Shown piece by piece: positions 14,324-24,832 of a stretch of 64,000 nt of DNA. The DNA is from JAHTBL01 sp038532735 (GTDB lineage: Bacteria; Pseudomonadota; Alphaproteobacteria; Rhodobacterales; Rhodobacteraceae): NCBI GenBank assembly GCA_038532735.1, contig JBCBAC010000001.1:372001-436000 (forward strand), read 5' to 3'. Under the pieces are notes generated by a model. It saw only the letters and a program-made list of their open reading frames with translations. It was not told the DNA's origin and did no database searches. How positions within the stretch are numbered: the first letter of the stretch is position 1; every line of letters begins with the position of its first letter. The position numbers were made by a program, and so were the translations under genes.

Positions 14324-16363
14324 ATGCCCCAAGCGCAACAGCTTCTGGCGGAAGTCTTCGGATTCGATGGCTTTCGCCCCGGTCAGGAAGAGATCGTAGA
14401 GGCTGTGACCGCCGGTCAAAACACCCTTGCCATCATGCCGACGGGCGGCGGGAAATCCTTGTGTTTCCAATTGCCTGCGCTTTGCCGCGAAGGCGTAACC
14501 GTCGTCATCTCCCCCCTCATCGCCCTCATGCGAGATCAGGTGCACGGGCTGCAACAAGCTGGCGTTGCCGCAGGCGCTTTGACCTCTGGAAATACGCCCG
14601 AGGAAACCGACGCCGTCTGGGATGCGCTTGAGCGGGAGGAGCTGAAACTCCTCTACATGGCCCCTGAACGCCTCGCTGCCGCCAGCGCGTTTACCATGCT
14701 CAAGCGGATCAATGTCAGCCTGATCGCCGTCGATGAGGCCCATTGCGTCAGCCAGTGGGGCCATGATTTCCGCCCCGACTATCTGCGCATTGGCGAGCTG
14801 CGCCGCGCCCTCGACGTGCCTTTGGCCGCCTTCACCGCGACAGCCGATCCCGAAACGCGCGAGGAAATCGTCACCCGTCTCTTTGACGGTGAGCCGCCGC
14901 AGAACTTCCTTCATGGTTTCGATCGCCCCAATATCCACTTGGCTTTCGTAAGCAAAGACAGCCCGCGTCGCCAAATCCTCGACTTCGCGGATGCCCGTAA
15001 AGGCCAATCCGGCATCGTCTATTGCGGAACCCGGGCCAAAACCGAAACGCTGGCGCAAGCCCTGCGCGAAGCCGGTCACTCCGCCTGCCACTATCACGGC
15101 GGGATGGAGGCGGAGGATCGCCGCATCGTCGAACGCCGCTTCCAGCAGGAAGACGGCCTGATTGTCGTCGCGACGGTCGCCTTCGGGATGGGTATCGACA
15201 AGCCCGACATCCGCTGGGTCGCCCATGCCGATCTGCCCAAATCCATTGAGGCGTATTACCAGGAAATCGGCCGTGCTGGGCGCGATGGTGCCCCTGCCGA
15301 GACGTTAACCCTGTTCGGCCCGGAAGACATCCGCCTCCGCCGCTCTCAAATCGACGAAGGCCTTGCTCCGCCCGAACGCCGCGCCGCCGATCACACGCGC
15401 CTGAACGCACTGCTCGGTCTGGCCGAAGCCCTCAATTGCCGCCGCCAAACGCTGTTAGGCTACTTTGCCGAAACCTCCGAGCCCTGCGGTCACTGCGACC
15501 TCTGCGACACCCCGCCCGAAACCTTCGACGGCACCGTCGCTGTCCGCAAAGCCCTTTCCGCCATTCTGCGGACGGAGGAGTGGTTTGGGTCCGGCCATCT
15601 GATCGACATCCTGCTCGGCAATCAAACCGACAAAGTGACCGCCCGCGGCCATCACAACCTCCCTACCTTCGGCGTCGGCACCGAATATGACAAACGCCAA
15701 TGGCAGGCTGTCTTCCGACAAATGATGGGCCACGATCTGGTGCGCCCTGATCCCGACCGCCACGGTGCCCTGCGCATGACCGACGCCGCCCGCCCGATCC
15801 TGCGCGATGAAGCCACAATTGAGCTACGCCGCGACACGATCAAAGCCGCCGGAAAACGCCGCCCCGCCGTGAAAACCCTCGTCTCCGAAGAAGACGCGCC
15901 GCTGCTTTCCGCGCTTAAAGCCAAGCGCCGCGCCTTGGCAGAGGCCGCGCGCGTGCCCGCCTACATCATTTTCAACGACCGCACCCTGATCGAAATGGCT
16001 GAAAAGCGCCCTGCCGATCTGGACGCGATGGCAGGCATCGGCGGCGTCGGCGCGAAGAAGCTGGAAAGCTACGGCGCAGCCTTTCTTGAGGTCATCAACG
16101 GCGCCGTCGAAGACACCCACCCCGCCCGCCGCAAACTCGCGGGTCGCAACGAAGGCTCGATCTATGACCGCCTGCTCGAAGTGCAGGCCGATCTGGCGCG
16201 GGGGGCGGACGGCTTCGACAAACCGCTCACCTGTTCCGCGTCCTTGCTCGCCAAGATCGCCAGTACCAAACCCCGCGATCCCGGCACGCTGACTCGCATC
16301 CTGGGGGAACGTCGGGCCGAACGCTTTGGCGACGCGTTCCTCGATATTCTGCGCGAGGCTTGA
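14324..16363 (+). CDS. recQ: ATP-dependent DNA helicase RecQ
   Basis: 679 aa superfamily 2 helicase, 3'-5' unwinding in RecF-type recombination and fork repair. Motif I MPTGGGKSLCFQ, motif II DEAHCVSQWGHDFRPDY, motif VI QEIGRAGRDG, RQC zinc site (CRRQTLL..CGHCDLCD) and a C-terminal HRDC domain near FNDRTLIEMAEKRP. An extra 80-residue tail follows HRDC, as in many alphaproteobacterial RecQ proteins. Short gap to yaaA (51 bp), same strand. Confidence 0.96.
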   Translation: MPQAQQLLAEVFGFDGFRPGQEEIVEAVTAGQNTLAIMPTGGGKSLCFQLPALCREGVTVVISPLIALMRDQVHGLQQAGVAAGALTSGNTPEETDAVWDALEREELKLLYMAPERLAAASAFTMLKRINVSLIAVDEAHCVSQWGHDFRPDYLRIGELRRALDVPLAAFTATADPETREEIVTRLFDGEPPQNFLHGFDRPNIHLAFVSKDSPRRQILDFADARKGQSGIVYCGTRAKTETLAQALREAGHSACHYHGGMEAEDRRIVERRFQQEDGLIVVATVAFGMGIDKPDIRWVAHADLPKSIEAYYQEIGRAGRDGAPAETLTLFGPEDIRLRRSQIDEGLAPPERRAADHTRLNALLGLAEALNCRRQTLLGYFAETSEPCGHCDLCDTPPETFDGTVAVRKALSAILRTEEWFGSGHLIDILLGNQTDKVTARGHHNLPTFGVGTEYDKRQWQAVFRQMMGHDLVRPDPDRHGALRMTDAARPILRDEATIELRRDTIKAAGKRRPAVKTLVSEEDAPLLSALKAKRRALAEAARVPAYIIFNDRTLIEMAEKRPADLDAMAGIGGVGAKKLESYGAAFLEVINGAVEDTHPARRKLAGRNEGSIYDRLLEVQADLARGADGFDKPLTCSASLLAKIASTKPRDPGTLTRILGERRAERFGDAFLDILREA

Positions 16364-16414
16364 GGCCGCCGCACAACCCGCTAAATAAGCAAGACGCACC
16401 AAAAGGGGGTTCGG

Positions 16415-17188
16415 ATGCTCGTTGTAATTTCGCCTGCCAAGAAGCTCGATATGGAGCCTGTTTCGGGCATCGAACCAACCAAGCCGGTGTTCCAGAAACG
16501 TGCCGTCGAACTGGCAGGCGTCGCCCGTGATCTCAGCGTCGGTGAGCTACAAAAGCTTATGCATATTTCTGAAAACCTAGCCAAGCTGAACGCCGATCGT
16601 TTCGCCGATTTCAAGCCGCGCCCCAAGGCGGACGCGGTCAAACCCGCTGTGCTCGCATTTGCTGGTGACACCTATCAGGGTCTGGAGGCTGGCACGCTCG
16701 ACAAGGATGATCTGGACTATGCCCAGGATCACCTCCGCATCCTGTCCGGCCTTTACGGCGCGCTGCGGCCTTTGGACGACATTCAGCCCTATCGTTTGGA
16801 GATGGGCAGCCGCCTAAAAAATGAGCACGGCAACACGCTTTATGATTACTGGGGCGCGGACATCTCGAAACTGCTCAATAAACAGGCAAAATCCGTGGGG
16901 ACCGACACCCTCGTCAACTGTGCCTCGCAAGAGTATTTCGGCGCGGTCGATCTCGACGCGCTCAAGCTGCGGGTGATTACGCCGGTCTTCATGGAAATGA
17001 AAAACGGTGCGCCCAAGATCGTCAGCTTTTACGCCAAGAAAGCCCGTGGTGCGATGGCCCGCTTTATGATTGAGCGACGCATCACCATGCCCGAAGGTCT
17101 CAAGGATTTCGACAGCGGCGGCTACGCCTTCAATGCCGAGATGACCGAAGGCGACCGCTGGGTCTTCCTGCGCGACTACCCGACCTGA
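16415..17188 (+). CDS. yaaA: Peroxide stress protein YaaA (DUF328/UPF0246)
   Basis: 257 aa. Begins MLVVISPAKKLD and contains GLYGALRPLDDIQPYRLEMG and RFMIERRI, all hallmarks of YaaA. In E. coli it limits intracellular iron and protects DNA during hydrogen peroxide stress and binds DNA. Ends with a 13-nt overlap with the convergent histidine kinase gene. Confidence 0.95.
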   Translation: MLVVISPAKKLDMEPVSGIEPTKPVFQKRAVELAGVARDLSVGELQKLMHISENLAKLNADRFADFKPRPKADAVKPAVLAFAGDTYQGLEAGTLDKDDLDYAQDHLRILSGLYGALRPLDDIQPYRLEMGSRLKNEHGNTLYDYWGADISKLLNKQAKSVGTDTLVNCASQEYFGAVDLDALKLRVITPVFMEMKNGAPKIVSFYAKKARGAMARFMIERRITMPEGLKDFDSGGYAFNAEMTEGDRWVFLRDYPT

Positions 17189-19326
17189 GCATCCGGGAAC
17201 ACCGGCAACACACCGTCCGGCATTACGTCTTCAATAAGCTCATATAGCGCCTTCTTGCGCACGGGCTTTGTCAGGTAATGGTCCAGCCCCGCCTCTCTTA
17301 GCGGGTCCGCATCTCCCTCCATCGCGTGAGCCGTAACCGCGCAGATCGGGATCGGGTCGCCGGTCTCTAGCGCGCGGATCTCGCGGGTGGCCTCCTTGCC
17401 GTCCTTATTGGGCATCGAGATATCCATAAAGATCAGATCGGGTTTGAACGCCTGATACCCGGCCACAGCCTCATTCCCATCCGTGGCAAATTGCAACTCG
17501 ATATCAAGACCCTTGAGCATCTTCTCCAGCACCAGCCGATTGGTCCGGTTATCATCCGCTGCGAGCACCCGCATCTTGCGCAGCGGCACCTCTTTGGAAG
17601 GGCAAAGATCGTGGATCAGCCCGACAAGGTCTTGCCGCATCCCTGTGCTTTGAAGATGCATCACAGTGTCTTCATCTTGCGCGGCCGCATTGGGTGCCGA
17701 GGACATCACAATCGCTGGAACTGTCATCCCGGCCCGCCGTAGATCGGCAACCAGCGTTTCGCCGTCGCGCGTTGCGGTTCCCAGATCGACGATCAGCAGG
17801 TCATAAGCCGTCTCTTCGGCCAGAGCCAAGGCGCTTTCGCTATCGGCACAGACATCGGGCGTCACCCCGAGGGCGGACAGCTGCTTTGCCACAATCGTCC
17901 GCGTGACCTGATCGTCCTTAACCAACAGCACATGTTGAAGCCCGGTGGGTAGGTTCAGCGGCTCAACCTCCTGACCTTCAAGCGCAGGCATGCGGATATA
18001 CATGCCGAAGCAAGAGCCCACATCCACTTCGCTCTCGACCCAAATCTCGCCATCCATCAGCTCCACCAACTGCTTGGAAATGGCCAGGCCCAAGCCCGTC
18101 CCTTCAAACTTGCGGTTCTTTTCGTCTTCGACCTGATTGAACTGGCCGAAGACATGCTCGATCATATTCTCGGCGATCCCGATGCCCGTATCCTCGATCG
18201 CGATATGTACTTTCATATCCAGCGGGTCCTCGCCATCGGGATGCCCCGTAACGCGGATCAGAACATGGCCTTCGGTGGTAAACTTCACCGCATTGCCGAT
18301 GATGTTGGTCAACACCTGCCGGATGCGCCCGGGATCGCCATGAAACCCTGCGGGCAGGAACATGTCATAGTCGATCAGCAGCTCAATCCCCTTGTCGCGG
18401 GCGATGGGCTGCAGCAGCATGACAACCTCGTGCAAACACCGTTCCAGATCGAAATCTGCGGTGTTCAAAGTCAGCTTTTCCGCTTCGATCTTCGAGTAAT
18501 CCAGCACGTCATTGATGATGACCAGCAAGGCCTCACCAGAGCTTTTGATCGTATCGACATAAAGCCGCTGTTCCTCGGTCAGCTCGCTGTCCTGCATCAG
18601 CTCGGCCATGCCGACGACGCCGTTCATCGGCGTCCTGATTTCGTGGCTCATATTGGCAAGGAACGCGGACTTGGCGCGGGTCGCGGCTTCGGCCTCGGCA
18701 TGTGCGGCACGCAGCTCTTTCTCGTACCGGATTGTGTCCGTGATATCGAGTGCGAGGCTCACCATGTCGCCTTCCCCGCCGCGTCGGTCGATCAGCTTGA
18801 CATACGTGTCGTTCCAGAGCCGCAGCGTGATCGGCTCAATGACATCCGCCTGCCAGCGCTGGGTCATCATCGCCCGCCATTCCGCGATGCTCAGATCGCC
18901 GGTATCAACGATACCTTCTTCGGTCAGAAGCTGGAGAATACGGACGTAGGGCACGCCAACGGTCACTTCCTCAAGCCCGTCAAAGACCGCGATATAAGAT
19001 CGGTTCGCGGCGATCAGCTGACCATCATTGTCAAAGACCGCAAAGCCATCATGAATCGTTTCAATCGAATCCCACAGGCGCCGTTCGGCAATGCCCGCCT
19101 TGAGCGTCGCACGCGCCAGATCGGAGCGCACGCGAGAGTTCTCATCCCGGATCTCGACAATCTCTTCGGAGAGCTTCTGCGCATGGGTGCCCAGTTTCTT
19201 GTTGGCCGCAAAAAGCTCTGCCTGTTTTTGTTCAAGCAACCGCTCCGCGCTCAGCCGCGCGCGGCGTTCTTCCAGCAATCTGTTGGTGGCCGTCATGCCT
19301 GCGTCCGTCTTAAGTTGCAGTGACAT
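17176..19326 (-). CDS. PAS hybrid sensor histidine kinase with two receiver domains
   Basis: 716 aa, no membrane segment, so a cytoplasmic sensor. Order: coiled coil (about 15-80), PAS (about 85-200), HisKA with His228 in NMSHEIRTPMNG, HATPase_c (N-box NIIGNAVKFT, DTGIGI, GTGLGLAI), receiver 1 (about 465-575, Asp514) and receiver 2 (about 585-705, Asp635, LTKPVRKK). Receiver 1 lacks an obvious conserved lysine and may be degenerate. No Hpt domain or response regulator is adjacent. Divergent from the alpha-2-macroglobulin operon with about 110 bp between starts. Confidence 0.92.
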   Translation of the reverse strand: MSLQLKTDAGMTATNRLLEERRARLSAERLLEQKQAELFAANKKLGTHAQKLSEEIVEIRDENSRVRSDLARATLKAGIAERRLWDSIETIHDGFAVFDNDGQLIAANRSYIAVFDGLEEVTVGVPYVRILQLLTEEGIVDTGDLSIAEWRAMMTQRWQADVIEPITLRLWNDTYVKLIDRRGGEGDMVSLALDITDTIRYEKELRAAHAEAEAATRAKSAFLANMSHEIRTPMNGVVGMAELMQDSELTEEQRLYVDTIKSSGEALLVIINDVLDYSKIEAEKLTLNTADFDLERCLHEVVMLLQPIARDKGIELLIDYDMFLPAGFHGDPGRIRQVLTNIIGNAVKFTTEGHVLIRVTGHPDGEDPLDMKVHIAIEDTGIGIAENMIEHVFGQFNQVEDEKNRKFEGTGLGLAISKQLVELMDGEIWVESEVDVGSCFGMYIRMPALEGQEVEPLNLPTGLQHVLLVKDDQVTRTIVAKQLSALGVTPDVCADSESALALAEETAYDLLIVDLGTATRDGETLVADLRRAGMTVPAIVMSSAPNAAAQDEDTVMHLQSTGMRQDLVGLIHDLCPSKEVPLRKMRVLAADDNRTNRLVLEKMLKGLDIELQFATDGNEAVAGYQAFKPDLIFMDISMPNKDGKEATREIRALETGDPIPICAVTAHAMEGDADPLREAGLDHYLTKPVRKKALYELIEDVMPDGVLPVFPDAQVG

Positions 19327-19435
19327 TAAGAGCAGATGGTGAAGAACCCTTTAACCACGCCGCGGGCTAAGGCAGGAATCGTTGCCATCGCGCAGGGGCT
19401 CGTGCCAGCATGAGGGCAGCCTGAAAGGAAACGCC

Positions 19436-22400
19436 ATGCTCCGCAGTCTCGCCGCCCTCTTGATCTTGTGCTTTGCCTTGCCTGTCTATGCGAGCGATCC
19501 GGTGCCAGACAGGCGTCTGGCCGTTAGCACGAATGTGGATTTCTTCGGTGGCGATGTGGCGTCTTTCTTTGATGTGACGCTAGAGCGCTGTCAGGCCGCC
19601 TGTCTTGCCGAAGGCGCGTGTCAGGCTTTCACGTTCAACCGCCGCTCTAACGCGTGTTTTCTCAAATCCGATGTGTCCGAGCAGATACCTTATGACGGCG
19701 CGGTCTCAGCCATCGTAATCGACGCTGATCCGACTGTGATCACAACCAGCGCAGCGCGTGCCGTTGATCTGTCTTTCCTGAATGAGGCCGAGCTGGCAGA
19801 AGCGAAAACCCAAGCCCTAAGCATGGGTGTTGCGCATCCGGCCAATGGGGCTCAGGCCAGTGATCTGATCGCGGCCTCCCGCGCGCGGCAAACCGCAGGC
19901 GACCCACTTGGCGCTCTGCGTCTGCTTGGTGCCGCGATTTCGCTCACCGATACGTCTGACCTTTGGGCGGACTATGCGTCGTTGTCTCTGGCGGAGGCGG
20001 AGCGCACCGGAAACCAGCGCAGCCGCATGCAGAACACCGCCAAAAGTGCTGCCATCAACGCCTATCTGCGCGCCGATACGGACGGAGCGCGTGTTTGGGC
20101 GCTGCAGACCCTCGCCCGCGCCCTCGAAGCACAGGGCCGTGGCCGCGACATGATCCCGGCATTGCGTTTGGCTCAATCGATTGAGCTCCGCGCTGAAGTG
20201 ACCGCCCAGCTTGATCGCGCGATCAACACCTACGGGTTTCGGGTCATTGAAACGCAAGTGAACAACAACTCCGCGCGTCCGCGGATTTGTGCGGTGATGT
20301 CGGAAGATCTGGCCGGGGACAGCATCGATTATCGCCCCTTTGTGCAGCTGCCTGCAGATGATCTGGCCGTGACGGCGGAGGGCCGTCAGCTTTGCGTTGA
20401 AGGGGTTCAGCACGGCGAACGGTATCGCATCGCCTTGCGTGAAGGGCTGCCCGCAAAATCCGGCGAAACGCTCAGCAAATCGACGGAAATCACGCTTTAT
20501 GTGGCGGACCGCGACCCCGCTGTTCGGTTTCCCGGTCGGGGCTATGTCTTGCCCAAAACAGACACCGCTGCGCTGCCGATTGAGACGGTCAACACTGACA
20601 CTGTCGATCTGACGCTGCGCCGTGTGTCCGACCGCAATCTGCTACGCGCCATTCAGGAGGATTTCTTTGGGCGGCCCTTGCCCGCTTGGCAGCAGGATCG
20701 TTTTGGCGCCGACCTGTCGGAGGAGCTTTGGAGTGGTGTGGGTGAAGTGCAAAACACGCTCAACCGCGATATGACCACGCGCCTGCCGATGGACCAGATT
20801 ATCGCGCCGCTGCCTGCGGGCGTCTACGTTCTGCAAGCCGCCATCCCCGGCGCTGACCCCTATGAGACGCCTGCTGCGATGCAGTGGTTTGTCATCTCTG
20901 ATCTGGGCGTGACAACGCTATCGGGCACGGATGGGCTGCATGTTTTCGTGCGTGGTCTCAGCGATGCGGCGGCGCGCGAGAATGTCACCGTCACGCTGAT
21001 CTCCCGCGCCAATTCGGTGCTAGGGGAGGCGTCGACCAATGCGGATGGCTATGCCCGTTTCGCCGAAGGGCTCACCCGTGGCACAGGCGGCAGCGCGCCT
21101 GCCTTGGTCACCGTCCAATCTGGGGACGACATGGCCTTCCTGTCGCTCACCGATCCCGCCTTCGACCTGTCGGATCGCGGGGTGGAGGGGCGACCGCCCG
21201 CCCCGCCCATCGACGTCTTTCTGACCACAGATCGCGGTGCCTATCGACCGGGGGAGACGATCCACCTGACAGCGCTCGCCCGCGACGGCAAAGCGGCTGC
21301 CATTGATGCTCTGCCTCTGACCGCCATCCTGACGCGGCCGGATGGGGTGGAGTATAGCCGTCATCTCTCCGCCGATCCGGTCGCTGGGGGGCATGTGCTG
21401 GCCTTGCCTCTGGCGGATGCCGTGCCGCGCGGGACATGGCGGATCGAGGTGAAAGCCGATCTGGAGGGCTCCGCTTTGGCCGACACCCGCGTTCTGGTTG
21501 AGGATTTCCTGCCCGAACGCCTCGATTTCACACTCGATCTGCCCGAGACAATTGCGCTGGGCGACCGCCCGCCCTTGGCGATTGAGGCGCGCTATCTTTT
21601 CGGCGCACCTGCCGCTGATCTGCGCATCGAAGGCGATGTCGTGCTACGCGCGGCCTCGGGGCTCGACGCCTTTCCCGGTTATCAGTTCGGGCGCGCCGAT
21701 CAGCCGATTCAAGCTGCCGCCACGAGCTTGCCTTTCGACCGAAAGACGGATGCCGAGGGCCGCGCGACGATACCGGTTACCCTGCCGGACTTGACCCAGC
21801 CCGATCGTCCGCTTGAGCTGGACGTCACTACTCGTGTCGCCGAAGGCTCTGGCCGCCCGGTGGAGCGGAGCCTGACCCGGATCGTCCTGCCCGACACGCC
21901 TATGATCGGTATCAAGCCGCAATTTGACGGCACGCTAAGCCAAGGCGCGACGGCAGCCTTCGACCTGATCGCCATTGGCCCCGGTCAAGCGCCGCGCCCG
22001 ATGGAGGTCACATGGACTCTGAACCGGCTCGAGACTCGCTATCAATGGTATTCCTTGAATGGGCGCTGGCAGTGGGAACCCACAACGACGCGGACGCGAA
22101 TCAGTACCGGCACCGCCTCCCTTGGCGATGCTGCGACCGCAATCGAAACGCCTGTCGATTGGGGCCAGTATGAACTGCGTGTTGAGCGCACCGATGGCGC
22201 TTTCGTCGCGGCCTCCACCACCTTCTCGGCGGGTTGGTATGCCGCCGCCGATGCAAGCGCCACGCCTGACACATTGGAGCTTTCCCTCGATCAACCGCAA
22301 TATAATGCCGGCGACACAGCGACCCTGCGCATTGTGCCCCGCGCAGCTGGCACAGCGCTGGTGCAGGTCATGTCCAACCGCCTGATCGCGATGAAAGCTG

Positions 22401-24832
22401 TCGAGGTCACCGAAGGCGAAAATCTGATCCCCCTTGATGTGACGGACGACTGGGGCACCGGAGCCTATGTAACCGCCACCGTGATCCGCCCGCTTGATGC
22501 CCCTGCAGGCCGCAACCCGTCGCGCGCGTTGGGCCTTGCCCATGCCGCGATTGATCCCGGTGAGAAGGCTCTGAATGTGACCCTAACCTTGCCCGAAATG
22601 GCTCAACCCCGCGCGCCGCTGACATCCCGATTGACTGTCGACGGTATCGCGCCGGGTGAGATGGCCTACGCCGCCGTCGCTGCTGTGGATCTTGGCATTT
22701 TGAACCTCACCGGGTTCGACGCGCCCGATCCGCAAGGCCACTATTTCGGCCAGCGCCGCCTTGGGATGGGCATCCGCGATATCTACGGACGGCTGATCGA
22801 CGGGCTCCATGGCACCATGGGGGCTGTGCGTTCTGGAGGCGATGCGACGCGTGGGCTTGATCAGCAAGCGCCGCCGCCAAAAGACCTTGTGTCGTTCTTC
22901 AGCGGCCCGGTGACCATCGGCCCCGATGGCACTGCCGAGGTGCCTTTCGACCTGCCCGCCTTCAACGGCACCGTCCGGGTCATGGCCGTCGTGTGGACCG
23001 ATACAGCCGTCGGCCAAGCCAGCGCCGACGTGATCGTCCGCGACCCGGTTGTCGTTGCTGCGACGACGCCTCGGTTCTTGGCGCCCGGCGACACCACGCG
23101 ACTGCTGTTGGAGGTGACCCATACCGAAGGTCCGACCGGTGAGATGCCGCTCACCTTGTCCGCCACAAACCTTGCTCTCGGCAACGCGCCAACGACCCTC
23201 ACGCTGGGCGAAGGCGAAACCCAACGCATCACCGTGCCGATTGAGGCGCAAGATGTGGGCCCCGCCACCATCGACATCGCGCTCACCACGCCTGATGGGC
23301 GCATCCTGACACAGACCGCGCAACTGCCCGTTCGTCAGAACGACCCGCAAACCCTGCGCACCAGTCGCTTCACGCTGGACCCCGGTGACAGCTTCACCTT
23401 TGACGCGGATGTCTTTGCGGGGCTGCGCGCGGGCTCTGCCTCGGCCACGCTCTCTGCCGGACCACTTGCGCGCCTCAACGTGCCGGGGCTGCTGCAAACG
23501 CTGGATCGCTATCCCTATGGCTGCACCGAGCAAGTGACCTCCCGCGTGCTGCCGTTGCTGTACCTGAACCAAGTGGCGCAAGCGATGGGACAGGCCAACG
23601 ATGCAACGCTCAACGCCCGCATCGCCGAGTCAATTGACGCGGTGCTGGCCCGTCAGGCGGGCAACGGGGCGTTTGGCCTTTGGTCGGTGGGCAGCGGTGA
23701 TCTGTGGCTCGACGCCTATGTGACCGACTTTCTGTCCCGCGCCCGTGCGCAGGGCTATGCGGTGCCTGATCTCGCCTTCACCCGCGCGTTGGACAACCTC
23801 ACCAACGCGGTAAACTACGCTCCGGATTTCGAGGAAGGCGGCGAAGGGCTGGCCTATGCGCTGATGGTGCTGGCGCGCGAAGGGCAGGCCAAGATGGGCG
23901 ATCTGCGCTACTATGCGGACGTCAAAGCAGATGCCCTCGCGACCCCGCTGGCGCGCGCGCAACTGGGCGCGGCGCTGGCGCTTTATGGCGATCCGACCCG
24001 CGCGGACGCGATGTTCCGCAAAGCCGCGCAACCGATGGCGGACCAAGGCTGGCGCAGCGACTATGGCACCAGTCTGCGCGACACTGCCGGGGTGCTGACA
24101 CTGGCGGTCGAGGCAGGGTCCGACGCGATTGATACTGAAACGCTGATCACTGCGCTCAGTCGCACGCCAGACCGCCCTTCGACTCAGGAAGCCGCATGGA
24201 CGCTGCTGGCTGCGCATGCGTTGATCGACAGCAATCCGCTCTCCGGTCTTAGCGTCGATGGCGCGTCCGTTGATGGCCCGCTGTTGCGCCTGATGGAGGA
24301 TCAGGCCGCCACATCAACCGTCATCGCGAACACCAGCGAGACAGCCCAACCGATCACGCTGTCGACCTTCGGCGTTCCTGTGACGCCGGAACCCGCGGGT
24401 GGCACCGCTTTCCGCATCACACGCAGCTATTTCTCGCTGGAGGGTGCGCCGGTTGATCCTGCCGACATCTCTGTGGGCGCGCGCCTTGTAACTGTCCTGA
24501 ACGTAACGCCGCTTGGACCGGTAGAGGCACGCCTGATGGTCGATGACCCGCTTCCCGCCGGGCTGGAAGTCGACAATCCGAACCTCATCCGAAGTGGCGA
24601 TACGCAAGGGCTCGACTGGCTGCAAACGCCCCCGGCGCAGACAACCGAGTTCCGCGCGGATCGCTTTCTGGCCGCCGTCGATTGGCGCTCGGACAAGCCG
24701 TTTGATCTGGCCTATATCGTTCGCGCCATTTCGCCCGGTCAGTTCCACCACCCCGCTGCCAGTGTCGAGGATATGTATCGTCCGACCGACCGCGGCTGGG
24801 GTGAAACTGGAACACTGACGATCCTGCCATGA
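19436..24832 (+). CDS. Bacterial alpha-2-macroglobulin with PAN-like N terminus and thioester
   Basis: 1798 aa from MLRSLAALLILC (SD AAAGGAAA); an in-frame start 18 codons upstream lacks signal-peptide character. Signal peptide ends near PVYAS; there is no proper lipobox, so it is probably soluble in the periplasm. Residues 25-95 form a PAN/apple-like module (Cys52, Cys56, Cys62, Cys74). MG domains follow, then the thioester YPYGCTEQ with Cys1363 and Gln1366, and the alpha-helical TED region. Such proteins trap proteases that breach the outer membrane. It overlaps pbpC by 4 nt, the classic pairing with a peptidoglycan repair synthase. Confidence 0.95.
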   Translation: MLRSLAALLILCFALPVYASDPVPDRRLAVSTNVDFFGGDVASFFDVTLERCQAACLAEGACQAFTFNRRSNACFLKSDVSEQIPYDGAVSAIVIDADPTVITTSAARAVDLSFLNEAELAEAKTQALSMGVAHPANGAQASDLIAASRARQTAGDPLGALRLLGAAISLTDTSDLWADYASLSLAEAERTGNQRSRMQNTAKSAAINAYLRADTDGARVWALQTLARALEAQGRGRDMIPALRLAQSIELRAEVTAQLDRAINTYGFRVIETQVNNNSARPRICAVMSEDLAGDSIDYRPFVQLPADDLAVTAEGRQLCVEGVQHGERYRIALREGLPAKSGETLSKSTEITLYVADRDPAVRFPGRGYVLPKTDTAALPIETVNTDTVDLTLRRVSDRNLLRAIQEDFFGRPLPAWQQDRFGADLSEELWSGVGEVQNTLNRDMTTRLPMDQIIAPLPAGVYVLQAAIPGADPYETPAAMQWFVISDLGVTTLSGTDGLHVFVRGLSDAAARENVTVTLISRANSVLGEASTNADGYARFAEGLTRGTGGSAPALVTVQSGDDMAFLSLTDPAFDLSDRGVEGRPPAPPIDVFLTTDRGAYRPGETIHLTALARDGKAAAIDALPLTAILTRPDGVEYSRHLSADPVAGGHVLALPLADAVPRGTWRIEVKADLEGSALADTRVLVEDFLPERLDFTLDLPETIALGDRPPLAIEARYLFGAPAADLRIEGDVVLRAASGLDAFPGYQFGRADQPIQAAATSLPFDRKTDAEGRATIPVTLPDLTQPDRPLELDVTTRVAEGSGRPVERSLTRIVLPDTPMIGIKPQFDGTLSQGATAAFDLIAIGPGQAPRPMEVTWTLNRLETRYQWYSLNGRWQWEPTTTRTRISTGTASLGDAATAIETPVDWGQYELRVERTDGAFVAASTTFSAGWYAAADASATPDTLELSLDQPQYNAGDTATLRIVPRAAGTALVQVMSNRLIAMKAVEVTEGENLIPLDVTDDWGTGAYVTATVIRPLDAPAGRNPSRALGLAHAAIDPGEKALNVTLTLPEMAQPRAPLTSRLTVDGIAPGEMAYAAVAAVDLGILNLTGFDAPDPQGHYFGQRRLGMGIRDIYGRLIDGLHGTMGAVRSGGDATRGLDQQAPPPKDLVSFFSGPVTIGPDGTAEVPFDLPAFNGTVRVMAVVWTDTAVGQASADVIVRDPVVVAATTPRFLAPGDTTRLLLEVTHTEGPTGEMPLTLSATNLALGNAPTTLTLGEGETQRITVPIEAQDVGPATIDIALTTPDGRILTQTAQLPVRQNDPQTLRTSRFTLDPGDSFTFDADVFAGLRAGSASATLSAGPLARLNVPGLLQTLDRYPYGCTEQVTSRVLPLLYLNQVAQAMGQANDATLNARIAESIDAVLARQAGNGAFGLWSVGSGDLWLDAYVTDFLSRARAQGYAVPDLAFTRALDNLTNAVNYAPDFEEGGEGLAYALMVLAREGQAKMGDLRYYADVKADALATPLARAQLGAALALYGDPTRADAMFRKAAQPMADQGWRSDYGTSLRDTAGVLTLAVEAGSDAIDTETLITALSRTPDRPSTQEAAWTLLAAHALIDSNPLSGLSVDGASVDGPLLRLMEDQAATSTVIANTSETAQPITLSTFGVPVTPEPAGGTAFRITRSYFSLEGAPVDPADISVGARLVTVLNVTPLGPVEARLMVDDPLPAGLEVDNPNLIRSGDTQGLDWLQTPPAQTTEFRADRFLAAVDWRSDKPFDLAYIVRAISPGQFHHPAASVEDMYRPTDRGWGETGTLTILP

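Noticed and set aside
18154..19323. Plus-strand frame (389 aa) antisense to the hybrid kinase
   Set aside because: Opposite strand of a gene with complete kinase motifs; translation shows no recognisable domain and is a GC-rich-codon shadow.
22583..23581. Minus-strand frame (332 aa) inside the alpha-2-macroglobulin gene
   Set aside because: Shadow of the thioester-protein frame; Arg/Gly/His-rich with no motif.
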